NCBI RefSeq assembly: GCF_902459765.1
Contig: NZ_CABPSP010000017.1
Coordinates: 90,045 to 154,044 of the forward strand
Direction of reading: 5' to 3'
DNA: 64,000 nucleotides
Source of the DNA: Pandoraea anapnoica
GTDB lineage: Bacteria > Pseudomonadota > Gammaproteobacteria > Burkholderiales > Burkholderiaceae
Shown here: piece by piece, positions 34,876-43,451 of the stretch
Numbering within the stretch: the stretch's first letter is position 1
How the letters are laid out: each line of letters begins with the position of its first letter
Notes under the pieces: generated by a model
What the model saw: the letters and a program-made list of their open reading frames with translations, nothing else
Told to the model about the DNA's origin: nothing
The model's database searches: none
Program-made: the position numbers and the translations under genes

Positions 34876-35283
34876 ATGTCGTACAGCAAGGAAGTTCTGG
34901 ATCACTACGAAAACCCGCGTAACGTCGGTTCGTTCGAGAAGGGCGACGACGCCGTTGGTACGGGCATGGTCGGCGCACCGGCCTGCGGCGACGTGATGAA
35001 GCTGCAGATCCGCGTGAACGAAGCCGGCGTGATCGAAGACGCCAAGTTCAAGACCTACGGCTGCGGATCGGCGATTGCGTCGTCGTCGCTGGTGACAGAG
35101 TGGGTCAAGGGCAAGACGCTGGATCAGGCGCTCGAAATCAAGAACACCGAAATCGCGCAAGAACTGGCCCTGCCGCCGGTGAAGATTCACTGCTCGATTC
35201 TGGCGGAAGACGCCATTAAGGCGGCCGTGGCCGACTACAAGCAGAAGCACGGCCAGTCGGCCGATGCGGCCCAGGCTGCGTAA
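34876..35283 (+). CDS. iscU: Fe-S cluster scaffold IscU
   Basis: A 135-residue scaffold on which [2Fe-2S]/[4Fe-4S] clusters are built. The three cluster cysteines are C37 ([11 protein letters not shown]), C63 ([10 protein letters not shown]) and C106 ([10 protein letters not shown]). The HscA recognition motif LPPVK is at 99-103. The protein is slightly longer than E. coli IscU (128) because of an Ala/Gln-rich tail. It lies 18 nt after iscS with AAGGAG upstream of its ATG. Confidence 0.98.
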   Translation: MSYSKEVLDHYENPRNVGSFEKGDDAVGTGMVGAPACGDVMKLQIRVNEAGVIEDAKFKTYGCGSAIASSSLVTEWVKGKTLDQALEIKNTEIAQELALPPVKIHCSILAEDAIKAAVADYKQKHGQSADAAQAA

Positions 35284-35312
35284 GCGGCGCGACGAATAAG
35301 GAATCAGGCAAG

Positions 35313-35636
35313 ATGGCCGTTACATTGACCGAGAAGGCCGCGCAGCACGTTACGCGTTATCTGACGCGGCGCGGCAAGGGCGTGGGCCTGCGGCTGGGCG
35401 TGAAGACGACCGGCTGCTCGGGCCTGGCCTACAAGCTGGAGTACGCCGACGACGTGGCGGGCGAGGACACGGTCTTCGAAAGCCACGGCGTGAAGGTGAT
35501 CGTCGATCCGAAGAGTCTGCCGTACATCGACGGCACCGAGCTGGACTTCGCGCGCGAAGGCCTGAACGAAGGATTCCGCTTCAACAATCCGAACGTCAAG
35601 GACGAGTGCGGCTGCGGTGAGTCGTTCCGCGTCTGA
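35313..35636 (+). CDS. iscA: A-type Fe-S carrier IscA
   Basis: A 107-residue A-type carrier that transfers clusters or iron to apo-proteins. The three invariant cysteines are C35 ([13 protein letters not shown]) and C99/C101 in DECGCGESF. 29 nt after iscU. Its last 20 nt overlap the start of the DUF3565 gene, a translational-coupling arrangement. Confidence 0.97.
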   Translation: MAVTLTEKAAQHVTRYLTRRGKGVGLRLGVKTTGCSGLAYKLEYADDVAGEDTVFESHGVKVIVDPKSLPYIDGTELDFAREGLNEGFRFNNPNVKDECGCGESFRV

Positions 35637-35847
35637 CGCTGCACCGCTGCGCGAGATCATCGGTTTTCGGCAAGACGACGAAGGCCAGTGGGTCGCGCGA
35701 CTGGCATGCGGGCATGGGCAACATGTCCGGCATCTCCCTCCGTGGCAGATCCGGACATGGACGCAAAGCCCGGAAGGCCGCGAAGCGATGCTGGGCAGCG
35801 AGTTGCCGTGCCGCAAATGCGAGCGCGGCGAGCCGGTCGACGAATGA
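35617..35847 (+). CDS. DUF3565 protein inserted in the isc operon
   Basis: A 76-residue protein with the DUF3565 pattern: [34 protein letters not shown], and a C-terminal LPCRKCERG. Cys/His pairs (CGHGQH and CRKC) look like a small metal-binding site, zinc or possibly iron. The GTG start at 35617 overlaps the iscA end by 20 nt, implying coupled translation. Canonical isc operons go straight from iscA to hscB, so a job in Fe-S assembly is suggested by position but unproven. A terminator-like hairpin follows, before hscB. Confidence 0.75.
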   Translation: MSRSASDAAPLREIIGFRQDDEGQWVARLACGHGQHVRHLPPWQIRTWTQSPEGREAMLGSELPCRKCERGEPVDE

Positions 35848-35894
35848 AGCAGGGGTCGGTCTGGCGAGCTGGGCGTAGTAGCGTAGGCAACAAG

Positions 35895-35915
35895 GCGGCG
35901 CGAGCCGCTTTTTTT
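35895..35915 (+). terminator. Terminator-like hairpin inside the isc operon
   Basis: GCGGC-GCGA-GCCGC is followed by seven T residues, 28 nt before the hscB start codon. Stem length is only 5 bp but fully GC with a stable tetraloop. It would reduce expression of hscBA-fdx-iscX relative to iscRSUA, acting as a partial terminator or mRNA-processing stem. Confidence 0.6.
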
Positions 35916-35942
35916 ACGGGCCGAATGTGAGCCCAGAGCGCG

Positions 35943-36473
35943 ATGAGTGCATTGACTGACAACTATTTCACGCTGTTCGATCTGCCGCAGGGTTTCGCGC
36001 TCGATGCCGAGGCGCTGGAGGCAGCCTATCGTGCGGTGCAATCGCGAGTGCATCCGGACCGGTTTGCAAGTGCGAGCGATGCAGAGCGTCGCGTGGCCAT
36101 GCAATGGGCCGCGCAGGCGAATGCTGCGTACCGTACGCTGCGTGATCCGTTGCAGCGCGCGACCTATTTGTTGACGTTGCAGGGCATCGATGTGGGCGCG
36201 GAGAACAATACCGCGATGGCCCCCGATTTCCTGATGCAGCAGATGGAGTGGCGCGAAGCGATCGACGACGCCGTCGCGGCTCGCAATATTGGCGCGCTCG
36301 ACACGCTTGCCAAGTCCTTGCGCGACGACCGTCGCGTGCGGCTGACGAAGCTGGGCGACTGGCTCGGCAGCGCAGCCTGGCAGCCTGCGGCTGAAGCCGT
36401 GCGACAACTGATGTTCATTGCGCGCGCCGAGGAAGATATCGCGCAGCGCATCGAAATGCTGGAAAACGCGTGA
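35943..36473 (+). CDS. hscB: J-domain co-chaperone HscB
   Basis: A 176-residue HscB that brings IscU to HscA and stimulates its ATPase. The N-terminal J domain has [20 protein letters not shown] and the HPD motif at 37-39 ([12 protein letters not shown]). The C-terminal three-helix IscU-binding domain includes [20 protein letters not shown]. 95 nt after DUF3565 and 86 nt before hscA. No anomalies. Confidence 0.95.
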   Translation: MSALTDNYFTLFDLPQGFALDAEALEAAYRAVQSRVHPDRFASASDAERRVAMQWAAQANAAYRTLRDPLQRATYLLTLQGIDVGAENNTAMAPDFLMQQMEWREAIDDAVAARNIGALDTLAKSLRDDRRVRLTKLGDWLGSAAWQPAAEAVRQLMFIARAEEDIAQRIEMLENA

Positions 36474-36559
36474 CGGCCCGGTGCGGCGCCGTCACATGTC
36501 ATTGAGAACTGCTTGAGAACAGGGTGGACGCGCTCACGCGTCGCCCGCATTGCAAAGTC

Positions 36560-38437
36560 ATGGCCCTTCTGCAAATTTCCGAACCCGGCATGTCCCCCGC
36601 GCCGCACCAGCGGCGACTCGCCGTGGGCATTGACCTGGGCACGACGCATTCGCTCGTGGCCTCCGTGCGCAGCGGTGTGGCCGAAGTCCTCCCCGACGAT
36701 CAGGGCCGCGTGCTTTTGCCGTCCGTCGTCCGTTATCTGGGCGGTCACCGCACGCAGATCGGGTATGACGCCAAGACGGCTGCCGCCACTGATCCGCGCA
36801 ACACCATTGTCTCCGTCAAGCGATTCATGGGCCGTGGTCTCGCGGACGTCGCCCACGCAGACAACGCTCCATACGACTTCGTCGACGCGCCGGGCATGGT
36901 ACAGATGAACACCGCAGGTGGCGTGAAGAGCCCGGTGGAAGTATCCGCCGAGATTCTCGCGACGCTGCGTCAGCGTGCCGAGGATACCCTTGGCGACGAT
37001 CTCGTCGGCGCTGTGATCACGGTTCCTGCGTATTTTGACGATGCGCAACGGCAAGCGACCAAGGACGCCGCGCGTCTGGCGGGGCTGAATGTCTTGCGCC
37101 TGCTCAATGAACCGACGGCGGCTGCGATTGCGTACGGTCTGGACAACGCAGCGGAAGGGCTCTACGCGGTCTACGACCTCGGTGGCGGTACGTTCGACAT
37201 CTCGGTCCTTCGTCTGACCAAGGGCGTGTTCGAAGTACTCGCGGCCGGCGGCGATTCGGCGCTGGGTGGCGATGACTTCGACCTGGCCATCTACCGCTGG
37301 GCAGTGCAGAGCGCCGGTATCGAAACGGCGTCGCTGACGCCCGAAGACGTACGCAGTTTGCTGGACCACGCACGTATCGTGAAGGAAGCACTCACGGATG
37401 CCGAGCAAGCGACCCTCAGCGTGACGTTGTCCGGGGGCCGCAACCTGTCGCTGGAACTCTCGCGTGAACAGTTCACGGCTCTGGGCGCACCGCTCGTGCA
37501 ACGCACGATTGGCCCGATGCGCAAGGCGCTGCGTGACGCGGGGATGGGGCCGGAAGACGTCAAGGGCGTTGTACTTGTAGGCGGCGCGACGCGCATGCCG
37601 CAAGTGCGGGCGGCGGTGGCAAGCTTCTTCGGTCGTGAACCGCTGGTCGACCTCGACCCGGATCAGGTCGTTGCATTGGGTGCGGCTGTGCAGGCGAATC
37701 TGCTGGTCGGCAATCAAGCCGAAGGCGACGACTGGCTGCTGCTCGACGTGATTCCGCTCTCGCTCGGTGTCGAGACGATGGGCGGCCTGGTCGAGAAGAT
37801 CATTCCGCGTAACGCCACGATTCCGGTGGCGCGTGCACAAGAATTCACGACATTCAAGGACGGCCAGACGGCCATGGCCATTCACGTGCTGCAAGGCGAG
37901 CGTGAGTTGGTGTCTGACTGCCGTTCGCTGGCGCGCTTCGAGTTGCGCGGGATTCCGCCGATGACGGCCGGTGCGGCGCGCATTCGCGTGACGTATCAGG
38001 TCGACGCCGACGGGTTGCTGTCTGTCTTCGCGCAGGAAATGCACTCCGGCGTGGCGGCGTCCATCGAGGTCAAGCCGTCCTACGGACTGGCCGACGAGGA
38101 CATCTCGCGCATGTTGCAGGACAGCTTCGGCTCGGCCGAGCAGGACATGCGTGCCCGCGCGCTGCGTGAGCAACAGGTGGAAGCCGAACGTCTGCTGGTC
38201 GCCATCGACAGCGCGCTGCAAGCCGATCCGGAATTGCTCGATGCCAACGAGCGTGCGCAGATCGACGGGCTGCTGGCCGATTTACGCCAGAAGGCCAGCG
38301 GTGACGATCAGGTCGCCATCAAGACGGCCACCGAAACGCTTTCGCACGCCACCGACGAGTTCGCCGCACGCCGCATGGACAAGAGTATCCGTGCCGCGCT
38401 GGCCGGTCGACGCGTTGCGGATATCGACAAACTGTAA
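36560..38437 (+). CDS. hscA: Hsp70-class Fe-S chaperone HscA
   Basis: A 625-residue DnaK-type chaperone dedicated to cluster transfer from IscU. The ATPase domain starts [20 protein letters not shown] and contains [15 protein letters not shown] and [14 protein letters not shown]; the substrate-binding domain contains [20 protein letters not shown]. The ATG at 36560 ([13 protein letters not shown]) matches the family N terminus; twelve upstream codons are excluded. The G-T-T-H-S motif replaces the usual GTTNS, also seen in HscA relatives. Confidence 0.96.
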   Translation: MALLQISEPGMSPAPHQRRLAVGIDLGTTHSLVASVRSGVAEVLPDDQGRVLLPSVVRYLGGHRTQIGYDAKTAAATDPRNTIVSVKRFMGRGLADVAHADNAPYDFVDAPGMVQMNTAGGVKSPVEVSAEILATLRQRAEDTLGDDLVGAVITVPAYFDDAQRQATKDAARLAGLNVLRLLNEPTAAAIAYGLDNAAEGLYAVYDLGGGTFDISVLRLTKGVFEVLAAGGDSALGGDDFDLAIYRWAVQSAGIETASLTPEDVRSLLDHARIVKEALTDAEQATLSVTLSGGRNLSLELSREQFTALGAPLVQRTIGPMRKALRDAGMGPEDVKGVVLVGGATRMPQVRAAVASFFGREPLVDLDPDQVVALGAAVQANLLVGNQAEGDDWLLLDVIPLSLGVETMGGLVEKIIPRNATIPVARAQEFTTFKDGQTAMAIHVLQGERELVSDCRSLARFELRGIPPMTAGAARIRVTYQVDADGLLSVFAQEMHSGVAASIEVKPSYGLADEDISRMLQDSFGSAEQDMRARALREQQVEAERLLVAIDSALQADPELLDANERAQIDGLLADLRQKASGDDQVAIKTATETLSHATDEFAARRMDKSIRAALAGRRVADIDKL

Positions 38438-38459
38438 GACACACACGGAATTCAAAGCC

Positions 38460-38801
38460 ATGCCGCAAATCGTTGTATTGCCTCACGAAGAGTTGTGCCC
38501 GGAGGGCGCTGTGCTGGAGGTTGCACCGGGCACGTCCGTGTGCCGTGCGCTGCTCGATAACCATATCGAGATCGAGCATGCCTGCGAGCTGTCGTGCGCC
38601 TGTACGACGTGCCACGTGATCGTGCGCGAAGGTTTCGAATCGCTGGAAGCCGCGGAAGACGAAGAGGAAGATCTGCTCGACAAGGCGTGGGGCCTGGAGC
38701 CGACGTCGCGCCTGTCGTGCCAGACGCTGATGCCCGACGACACCGATCTGGTCGTCGAGATTCCGAAATACACGATCAATCACGCCAAGGAAAATCACTG
38801 A
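38460..38801 (+). CDS. fdx: ISC-type [2Fe-2S] ferredoxin
   Basis: A 113-residue adrenodoxin-like ferredoxin supplying electrons for cluster assembly. Cluster cysteines fall in CELSCACTTCHVIV (C-x5-C-x2-C) and RLSCQTL. The acidic stretch AAEDEEEDLLDKAW is typical of the class and binds IscS. It begins 22 nt after hscA; an open frame extends upstream inside hscA but has no coding character. Confidence 0.96.
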   Translation: MPQIVVLPHEELCPEGAVLEVAPGTSVCRALLDNHIEIEHACELSCACTTCHVIVREGFESLEAAEDEEEDLLDKAWGLEPTSRLSCQTLMPDDTDLVVEIPKYTINHAKENH

Positions 38802-38851
38802 TCGACGCCGTCTGGCCTCGCGCAGTGACGAGATAACAAAGGAGCTTTCCC

Positions 38852-39046
38852 ATGAAATGGACCGACAGCCTGGAAATCGCGATTGCGCTGACTGAAGCGC
38901 ATCCCGATGTCGACCCGCAATATGTGCGGTTCACCGACCTGCACAAGTGGGTGGTCGCGCTCGATGGCTTCGACGACGCACCGGATCGTTCCGGCGAGAA
39001 GATCCTGGAAGCCATTCAACTGGCATGGATCGACGAAGCCGACTGA
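38852..39046 (+). CDS. iscX: Fe-S assembly protein IscX
   Basis: A 64-residue acidic protein ([36 protein letters not shown]), the usual last gene of isc operons. It binds IscS and iron and modulates desulfurase rate. It is preceded by an AAGGAG site and followed by a terminator. Confidence 0.95.
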   Translation: MKWTDSLEIAIALTEAHPDVDPQYVRFTDLHKWVVALDGFDDAPDRSGEKILEAIQLAWIDEAD

Positions 39047-39100
39047 GTCGGGATGTCGTGAGAGATGAAAGGATGTGCTGCAAGTCATCGCATCCCAAAA

Positions 39101-39127
39101 CAAAAGCCGCTCGGGAGAGCGGCTTTT
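39101..39127 (+). terminator. Terminator of the isc operon
   Basis: AAAAGCCGCTC / GAGCGGCTTTT form a stem with a short GGA loop ending in T residues; it may also serve the convergent glycine-zipper gene. Confidence 0.85.
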
Positions 39128-39178
39128 GCGTTTCTGCGAGACGAATTCACCTGCGGGCGGCGACATGCCACCGAAGCC

Positions 39179-39865
39179 TCAGCTGGCGCGCACGAGTCCG
39201 TTGTTTTCCAGACGCACGCGGTCACCCGGTTGTACACCCGGTGCGGACTGATAGGTCCAATAGCGCGTCTTGCCGGTATCCATGCGGACGTAGACGCGAT
39301 ACACCGTGTCGGAGCGCACACGCTTTTCCACTTCGTTACCGGCGAGACCCCCGCCGAGCGCGCCGACCACCGTCATTGCCGTACGGCCGTTACCTGCGCC
39401 GAATTGATTGCCGAGCAGACCGCCGGCCACGGCACCGCCCACTGCACCCAAGCCCGAGGCGTGGCCTTCCGTACGAATCGGCTGCACCGATTGCACCGTA
39501 CCGCACGTAGAGCAAGCCGCGGCTTGTTGTTGTGTCGGTTGTGCCGGTGCTGCCGTTTGTTGCGCATACGAGGGCTGCGGAGCCGGAGCGCGCTCAGCGG
39601 CTTGCTGCTGCGTCGCGTACTGCGCTTGCTGCTGCGCGGCCGTCGTGGACGGTTGTGATTGCGATGGTGCCGAGAGCGAGGGCGGTTGCGGCGACGTCAG
39701 CGCATATTGCGAACTGTTGCCCGAGGACGCGGGGCCGTCCGTACTCTTGGCCACGGGCAGCACGCCGGTAATGGCGGCAACACCCAGCAGACTGACTACG
39801 ACGATACTGCCGGCAGCGGCAGCGGCCAAAGGATGCATGCGGCGCGGTTGCAGATCGTTATCCAT
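39179..39865 (-). CDS. Glycine-zipper 2TM-domain envelope protein
   Basis: A 228-residue protein: a short cytoplasmic head, one N-terminal membrane anchor (AAAAGSIVVVSLLGVAAITG), a long Gln/Ala/Pro-rich low-complexity linker (residues about 45-115), and a glycine-zipper motif AVGGAVAGGLLGNQFG ... VGALGGGLAGNEVEKR as in SlyB/Pcp-like proteins. The C-terminal beta segment TVYRVYVRMDTGKTRYWTYQ is typical of that family. No lipobox cysteine is seen, so an inner-membrane anchor is more likely than a lipoprotein. Role in envelope integrity is inferred from the family. Confidence 0.8.
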   Translation of the reverse strand: MDNDLQPRRMHPLAAAAAGSIVVVSLLGVAAITGVLPVAKSTDGPASSGNSSQYALTSPQPPSLSAPSQSQPSTTAAQQQAQYATQQQAAERAPAPQPSYAQQTAAPAQPTQQQAAACSTCGTVQSVQPIRTEGHASGLGAVGGAVAGGLLGNQFGAGNGRTAMTVVGALGGGLAGNEVEKRVRSDTVYRVYVRMDTGKTRYWTYQSAPGVQPGDRVRLENNGLVRAS

Positions 39866-39978
39866 GTTGTTTTCTCCATCGTGCGGTAAGTGCGAATCCC
39901 CTTCTGCGTGCTGGCGTGCACGGGCGATTTCGCATGAGAAAAGTTTCCGTCACGGCAAGCGCGGCATCCGTTTCATTT

Positions 39979-39993
39979 TGTAACGCGATGTAA
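39979..39993. promoter_or_regulatory. TGTAA-N5-TGTAA direct repeat, candidate response-regulator site
   Basis: TGTAACGCGATGTAA carries two TGTAA copies 10 bp apart, with a further TGT 7 bp on. Ten-bp-period direct repeats are the binding mode of OmpR-family regulators such as CpxR or PhoP. It lies about 115 bp upstream of the glycine-zipper gene and 150 bp upstream of the GT87 gene. Confidence 0.4.
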
Positions 39994-40144
39994 GATGTGC
40001 ATCGCTGTGAAGTGTATCGGTGGACCCTGGAAGTTGTCCTAAGTTAATGAAAGATATGAATATTTTGTGCCGGTGACAGCGCGCGTCCCGCAAGTCTGAC
40101 GGGGCGGACTTAACAAAAGAAACAAGTCGTGGGGGAGGCGAGAC

Positions 40145-41428
40145 GTGAATCGACCGACGGTGACGTCAAGTGGGACGCTTCGGCAGGCAAGCGCGCCTTC
40201 AGGGGCTACCACGTTGTCACGCGGGGTCGTCATCTCAGCGGTCGTCGTTATGCTGGTTCAATGGCTTGCACTGGGTGCGTGGGCCGTCAGTTGGTTGACG
40301 GGCGACGGCAGTGGTGAGAACAGCATGCCGCCGCTCGGACACGATCTGCGTGTCTACTGGACGGTGTCCTGGATGACGACGCATCTCGGTGCGATGGCGG
40401 CATTTCATCCGGACACGCTCGACGCCGCACAACTCCAGTTCTTTCCTGCGTACACCGAACTCGGGCACTGGCTTTATCCACCGACATTCCAATGGTTGAT
40501 CCAGCCACTCTCGTGGTTGCCTTATCCGTGGACGTACGCGATGTACGTCGTCGTGAGCATCGCGTTGTTTGCGTTTGCGGTGATGCAATGGCGACGAAGG
40601 GCCGGTTGGCCGTGGCTCGTGGTGATGGCATTTCCCGGCCTTTGGGTTGCCTTGCTGGCTGGTCAGAACTCCGTCATGACGTTGTTGCTGATGACCGTCG
40701 CACTGACTCAGTCGAGTGTGCGTCCGTTGTTAGCGGGGGTGTGCGCTGGCTTGCTCGTCATCAAGCCGCAATTCGCAGTGCTGTTGCCGTTGTGGTGGCT
40801 ATGCGGCAAACAGTGGCGAGCGCTAGGCACGATGGTGCTTACTGGGGGCGTTTGTTGCGTCCTAACGCTGCTGTGGGGCGGGTGGGCATTGTGGGAGGCG
40901 TTTTTTACGGCGGTGGCAACGTTCAACGCAGAAATCGTTCAGCAGGGCGCGGGAGACATCTGGCACGCGATGCCCACGGTGTTCGCGATGGCGCGATTGC
41001 AGGGCGCGACGCTGCCTGCGGCGTACGTGATGTACGGATTCGTGGCGGTGCCATCCGTGCTCTTCACGGCATGGTTGTGGGCGAGACAGGCACCGTTGCC
41101 GCTACGCGTGGCAGCCGCCATGATCGCCACGTTACTCGTCCAGCCTTACTTGCTCTATTACGAGCTGGCGTGGTTGATTGTGCCGTTGCTATGCCTTGCC
41201 GTGCCGATAGATCCGAACCCGTCTGCTTCGCGTCATGCCAACGCGTCGCGCGGGCCGTGGAAAAGGCTGGATGACTTGCTGCTGGCCGTCGCCTGGGTGC
41301 TGCCGCTAGAAGCCTACCTCGCTGTGCTGTGGACACCCATGGGGCAGTGGGGCGTGTGGATACTGCCTGCGTTAATGCTACTGATCGTGATGCGCGCACG
41401 TCGATGGGCGCATCTGCGTCCGACGTGA
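40145..41428 (+). CDS. GT87-type (DUF2029) membrane glycosyltransferase
   Basis: A 427-residue polytopic inner-membrane protein with about ten helices. GHDLRVYWTVSWMTTHLGA near the N terminus holds the D-L-R-V-Y-W motif of GT-C enzymes of family GT87, which use polyprenyl-phosphate mannose-type donors; LYPPTFQWLIQPLSWLPYPW and LVIKPQFAVLLPLWWL are also typical. The GTG start at 40145 is preceded by a strong GGGGGAGG. Monocistronic. The glycan it acts on is unknown and no other glycan genes are adjacent. Confidence 0.8.
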   Translation: MNRPTVTSSGTLRQASAPSGATTLSRGVVISAVVVMLVQWLALGAWAVSWLTGDGSGENSMPPLGHDLRVYWTVSWMTTHLGAMAAFHPDTLDAAQLQFFPAYTELGHWLYPPTFQWLIQPLSWLPYPWTYAMYVVVSIALFAFAVMQWRRRAGWPWLVVMAFPGLWVALLAGQNSVMTLLLMTVALTQSSVRPLLAGVCAGLLVIKPQFAVLLPLWWLCGKQWRALGTMVLTGGVCCVLTLLWGGWALWEAFFTAVATFNAEIVQQGAGDIWHAMPTVFAMARLQGATLPAAYVMYGFVAVPSVLFTAWLWARQAPLPLRVAAAMIATLLVQPYLLYYELAWLIVPLLCLAVPIDPNPSASRHANASRGPWKRLDDLLLAVAWVLPLEAYLAVLWTPMGQWGVWILPALMLLIVMRARRWAHLRPT

Positions 41429-41488
41429 CGCGCGCATAATGGCACGCATTGTCTGTGAACGTCATTCCCATCGACCTGTCCCACCGCC

Positions 41489-42091
41489 ATGATCGATACG
41501 CTACCTGCTCTTGAAACGCCGCTCGATGCGGCTAGCCACCCGCATATCTATCCGTACGTCGTGCAACGTGCGTGGGTTGACGTGCACGATCCTGACGGGG
41601 ATGTCACCGAGCCATTTTCCGACGACGTCTTCGTCACGCTCGTTCTCGACAGTCCGACGGGACTTCGACGTCTGCACGGCAACGATCTGCAGGCGGCCGA
41701 CCTGACCTTTGAAGCGGCATTCGCGCAGGCGGCGTCCAATCTCTCGCGGGCATGGACGGCGCGTCACTTCGAATTCGGTATTGCGCGCCTGGACGACGGC
41801 ACGATGGTCGGCGGCTCGCGCGGCAACTGGATGGCGCCCGCCGGTGCGCTCGTGCTGGGCAATCTCTACCAGTCGATGGTGGAGCACTTTGAGACGACGG
41901 AATTCGCGGCCATCGCCGTGAACCGAACGTTCGTCGTGGCGTTTCCTACCGACACGAAGACGCTCTCGTCGCTGGCGCTGCGTCAATTGATCGAGGGGGC
42001 GTCGAACGGTGCGGTGCTCCCTATCTCACGCAGCTGGCTGCGTCTCGATGGCGACTGGCCGTCCGCTTATCGCGGAAGTCCGGCTTTCTGA
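41489..42091 (+). CDS. Hypothetical protein, possibly DUF1444-like
   Basis: A 200-residue soluble protein I do not firmly recognise. It has no signal peptide or helix spanning the membrane. The order DDVFVTLVLDSPTGLRRLHG, then FEAAFAQAASNLSRAW, then ALVLGNLYQSMVEHF and FAAIAVNRTFVVAFP faintly resembles DUF1444/YtpQ proteins, which share a VD/DL-xxxx-A-x-xNL pattern and a late 'ia-iPNRD' strand; this is a weak guess. It starts 60 nt after the GT87 gene and is followed, after 119 nt, by another orphan. Codon use looks ordinary for the chromosome. Confidence 0.65.
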   Translation: MIDTLPALETPLDAASHPHIYPYVVQRAWVDVHDPDGDVTEPFSDDVFVTLVLDSPTGLRRLHGNDLQAADLTFEAAFAQAASNLSRAWTARHFEFGIARLDDGTMVGGSRGNWMAPAGALVLGNLYQSMVEHFETTEFAAIAVNRTFVVAFPTDTKTLSSLALRQLIEGASNGAVLPISRSWLRLDGDWPSAYRGSPAF

Positions 42092-42210
42092 AACGGGATT
42101 TTTCTATTGACTCGTTTCACATAGCCACGGTTCTTGACTCCAAAACGTGACATCGACGGCTACATAGACTCATTGACGGCACATTTCGCTGCCGTCACCG
42201 GAGACTACGT

Positions 42211-43338
42211 ATGCCAGCCTTGTTATCGGTACCTGGCCATGCCCCAGGCACCTATGCTGCTCCGACGCTCGATTCAATCGGAGGTGGGGTTCCCGCCGTT
42301 TCGCCGATTGCTTCCGAGCGTCTTTCGCATTCCGCCCTGGCGACCGATTTCGATGGCGCTCGCATTCAGCGTGCCGTCGTGGCGCCTGCGCTGCGGGCGC
42401 CGTGTCGGACGCTCCTACCGCAAGCGTCCCCAGTGGAGGTGCAGCTCAATGGTCGCACCATCCTTCATTTGCATTCCGAGCCGGATCGCGTGGCGTTTCT
42501 GAACGAGAACCGGGTCGGCACGCTCTGGATGGAAATGCTCGACGCGGCGCGTGCTGCGGATGGATGTCCGGCGGACGTTCGCGCGGACGATGTGCCATCG
42601 GATATTTTGGCACGCATGGCGTGCCTGGGCGTTGGCTCGGGGGAGCGGAGACGCACCGACGTTCATTCGCCCTTGGAGGCCACGTTCGGAGTGGTCTCGG
42701 ACCTGCCTCGGGCCTCGAGTCCAAGCGCGGACGCCAGTGAATTTGCAACCGTCGAGGCGTTATCGCTACCGTCGGTGTACATCCGGGAGCCGGGGTTTGC
42801 ACCGGGAACGATGGCGGCGCTCGAGTACGACCTGGGGTGGCGTGCGTTGGCCCCGTCGTGGCGCGAGATCATGCCGATAGTCGACGAATCCGTGTGGGCC
42901 TCAGACCCGAACACAGAGCTATTCTGTGCGGTGGGTCGCGCAGTTTTGCCGCATCTTGCCACCCGCGAGGCGGGGCATGTTGCGGACACCATTTGCGCGC
43001 GCATCGTGGCGTTTCACATGCACGCAGGCGGGCTTGTCGATTGCCTTGCTAACGTCACCCGATCGGTTGAGCGCACCGGAAAGGAAGGAGAGGCTGTCTC
43101 GGTGGCGGCCATCGAGATCAACGACTTTCTCGTCGAGTGTGCGGGGATCGACTGGCGGAAGTCGTTGATTGGCCGGGAAGGGGAGGATGCACTGACGCGT
43201 CGTCGCGCGGCCTGTATGGAAGCGGCGACGAACACGTCCACGACAGAGCTACCTGCGGATGTGAATACGACCACGAGCGAATCCGATGGCTCGCGACACC
43301 CAAAACCAACGATCGATCATGGATTTCGCAACGCTTGA
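42211..43338 (+). CDS. Orphan hypothetical protein, 375 residues
   Basis: No family recognised. A GGAG site 7 nt before the ATG at 42211 supports the start. The first ~70 residues are Ser/Pro/Ala-rich and probably disordered; a folded part follows (VEVQLNGRTILHLHSEPDRV, TMAALEYDLGWRALAPSWRE, FLVECAGIDWRKSLIGREGE). The last ~45 residues are again Thr/Ser-rich and polar. There is no signal peptide or membrane segment. A disordered N terminus plus helical body is seen in secreted effectors, but no secretion gene or hrp-type promoter box is nearby, so this remains a guess. It ends at a terminator shared with lysS. Confidence 0.6.
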   Translation: MPALLSVPGHAPGTYAAPTLDSIGGGVPAVSPIASERLSHSALATDFDGARIQRAVVAPALRAPCRTLLPQASPVEVQLNGRTILHLHSEPDRVAFLNENRVGTLWMEMLDAARAADGCPADVRADDVPSDILARMACLGVGSGERRRTDVHSPLEATFGVVSDLPRASSPSADASEFATVEALSLPSVYIREPGFAPGTMAALEYDLGWRALAPSWREIMPIVDESVWASDPNTELFCAVGRAVLPHLATREAGHVADTICARIVAFHMHAGGLVDCLANVTRSVERTGKEGEAVSVAAIEINDFLVECAGIDWRKSLIGREGEDALTRRRAACMEAATNTSTTELPADVNTTTSESDGSRHPKPTIDHGFRNA

Positions 43339-43353
43339 ATTACGCATGGCAAT

Positions 43354-43391
43354 GAAAAAAGCCGCAACCCCGAAACGGTTGCGGCTTTTTC
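43354..43391. terminator. Bidirectional terminator
   Basis: AAAAAGCCGCAACC / GGTTGCGGCTTTTT with a CCGAAAC loop, between the convergent orphan gene and lysS. Confidence 0.9.
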
Positions 43392-43451
43392 GCTACGGTA
43401 CGGCCTGAGCAGACGGTTGGCGCGAGATCCTGCGCCGACTGTCCGTCCCGA

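Noticed and set aside
36164-38221. 685-codon open frame antisense to hscB/hscA
   Set aside because: It mirrors hscA, has no recognisable domain or ribosome site, and is a typical artefact of GC-rich third codon positions.
42092-42210. hrp-type TTCG-N16-TTCG box marking the 375-residue orphan as a type III effector
   Set aside because: Only one TTCG occurs in the upstream region and no secretion genes are nearby.
42134-42502. 122-codon TTG-initiated frame overlapping the orphan gene at 42211
   Set aside because: The longer 42211 frame has a proper ribosome site and better amino-acid composition.
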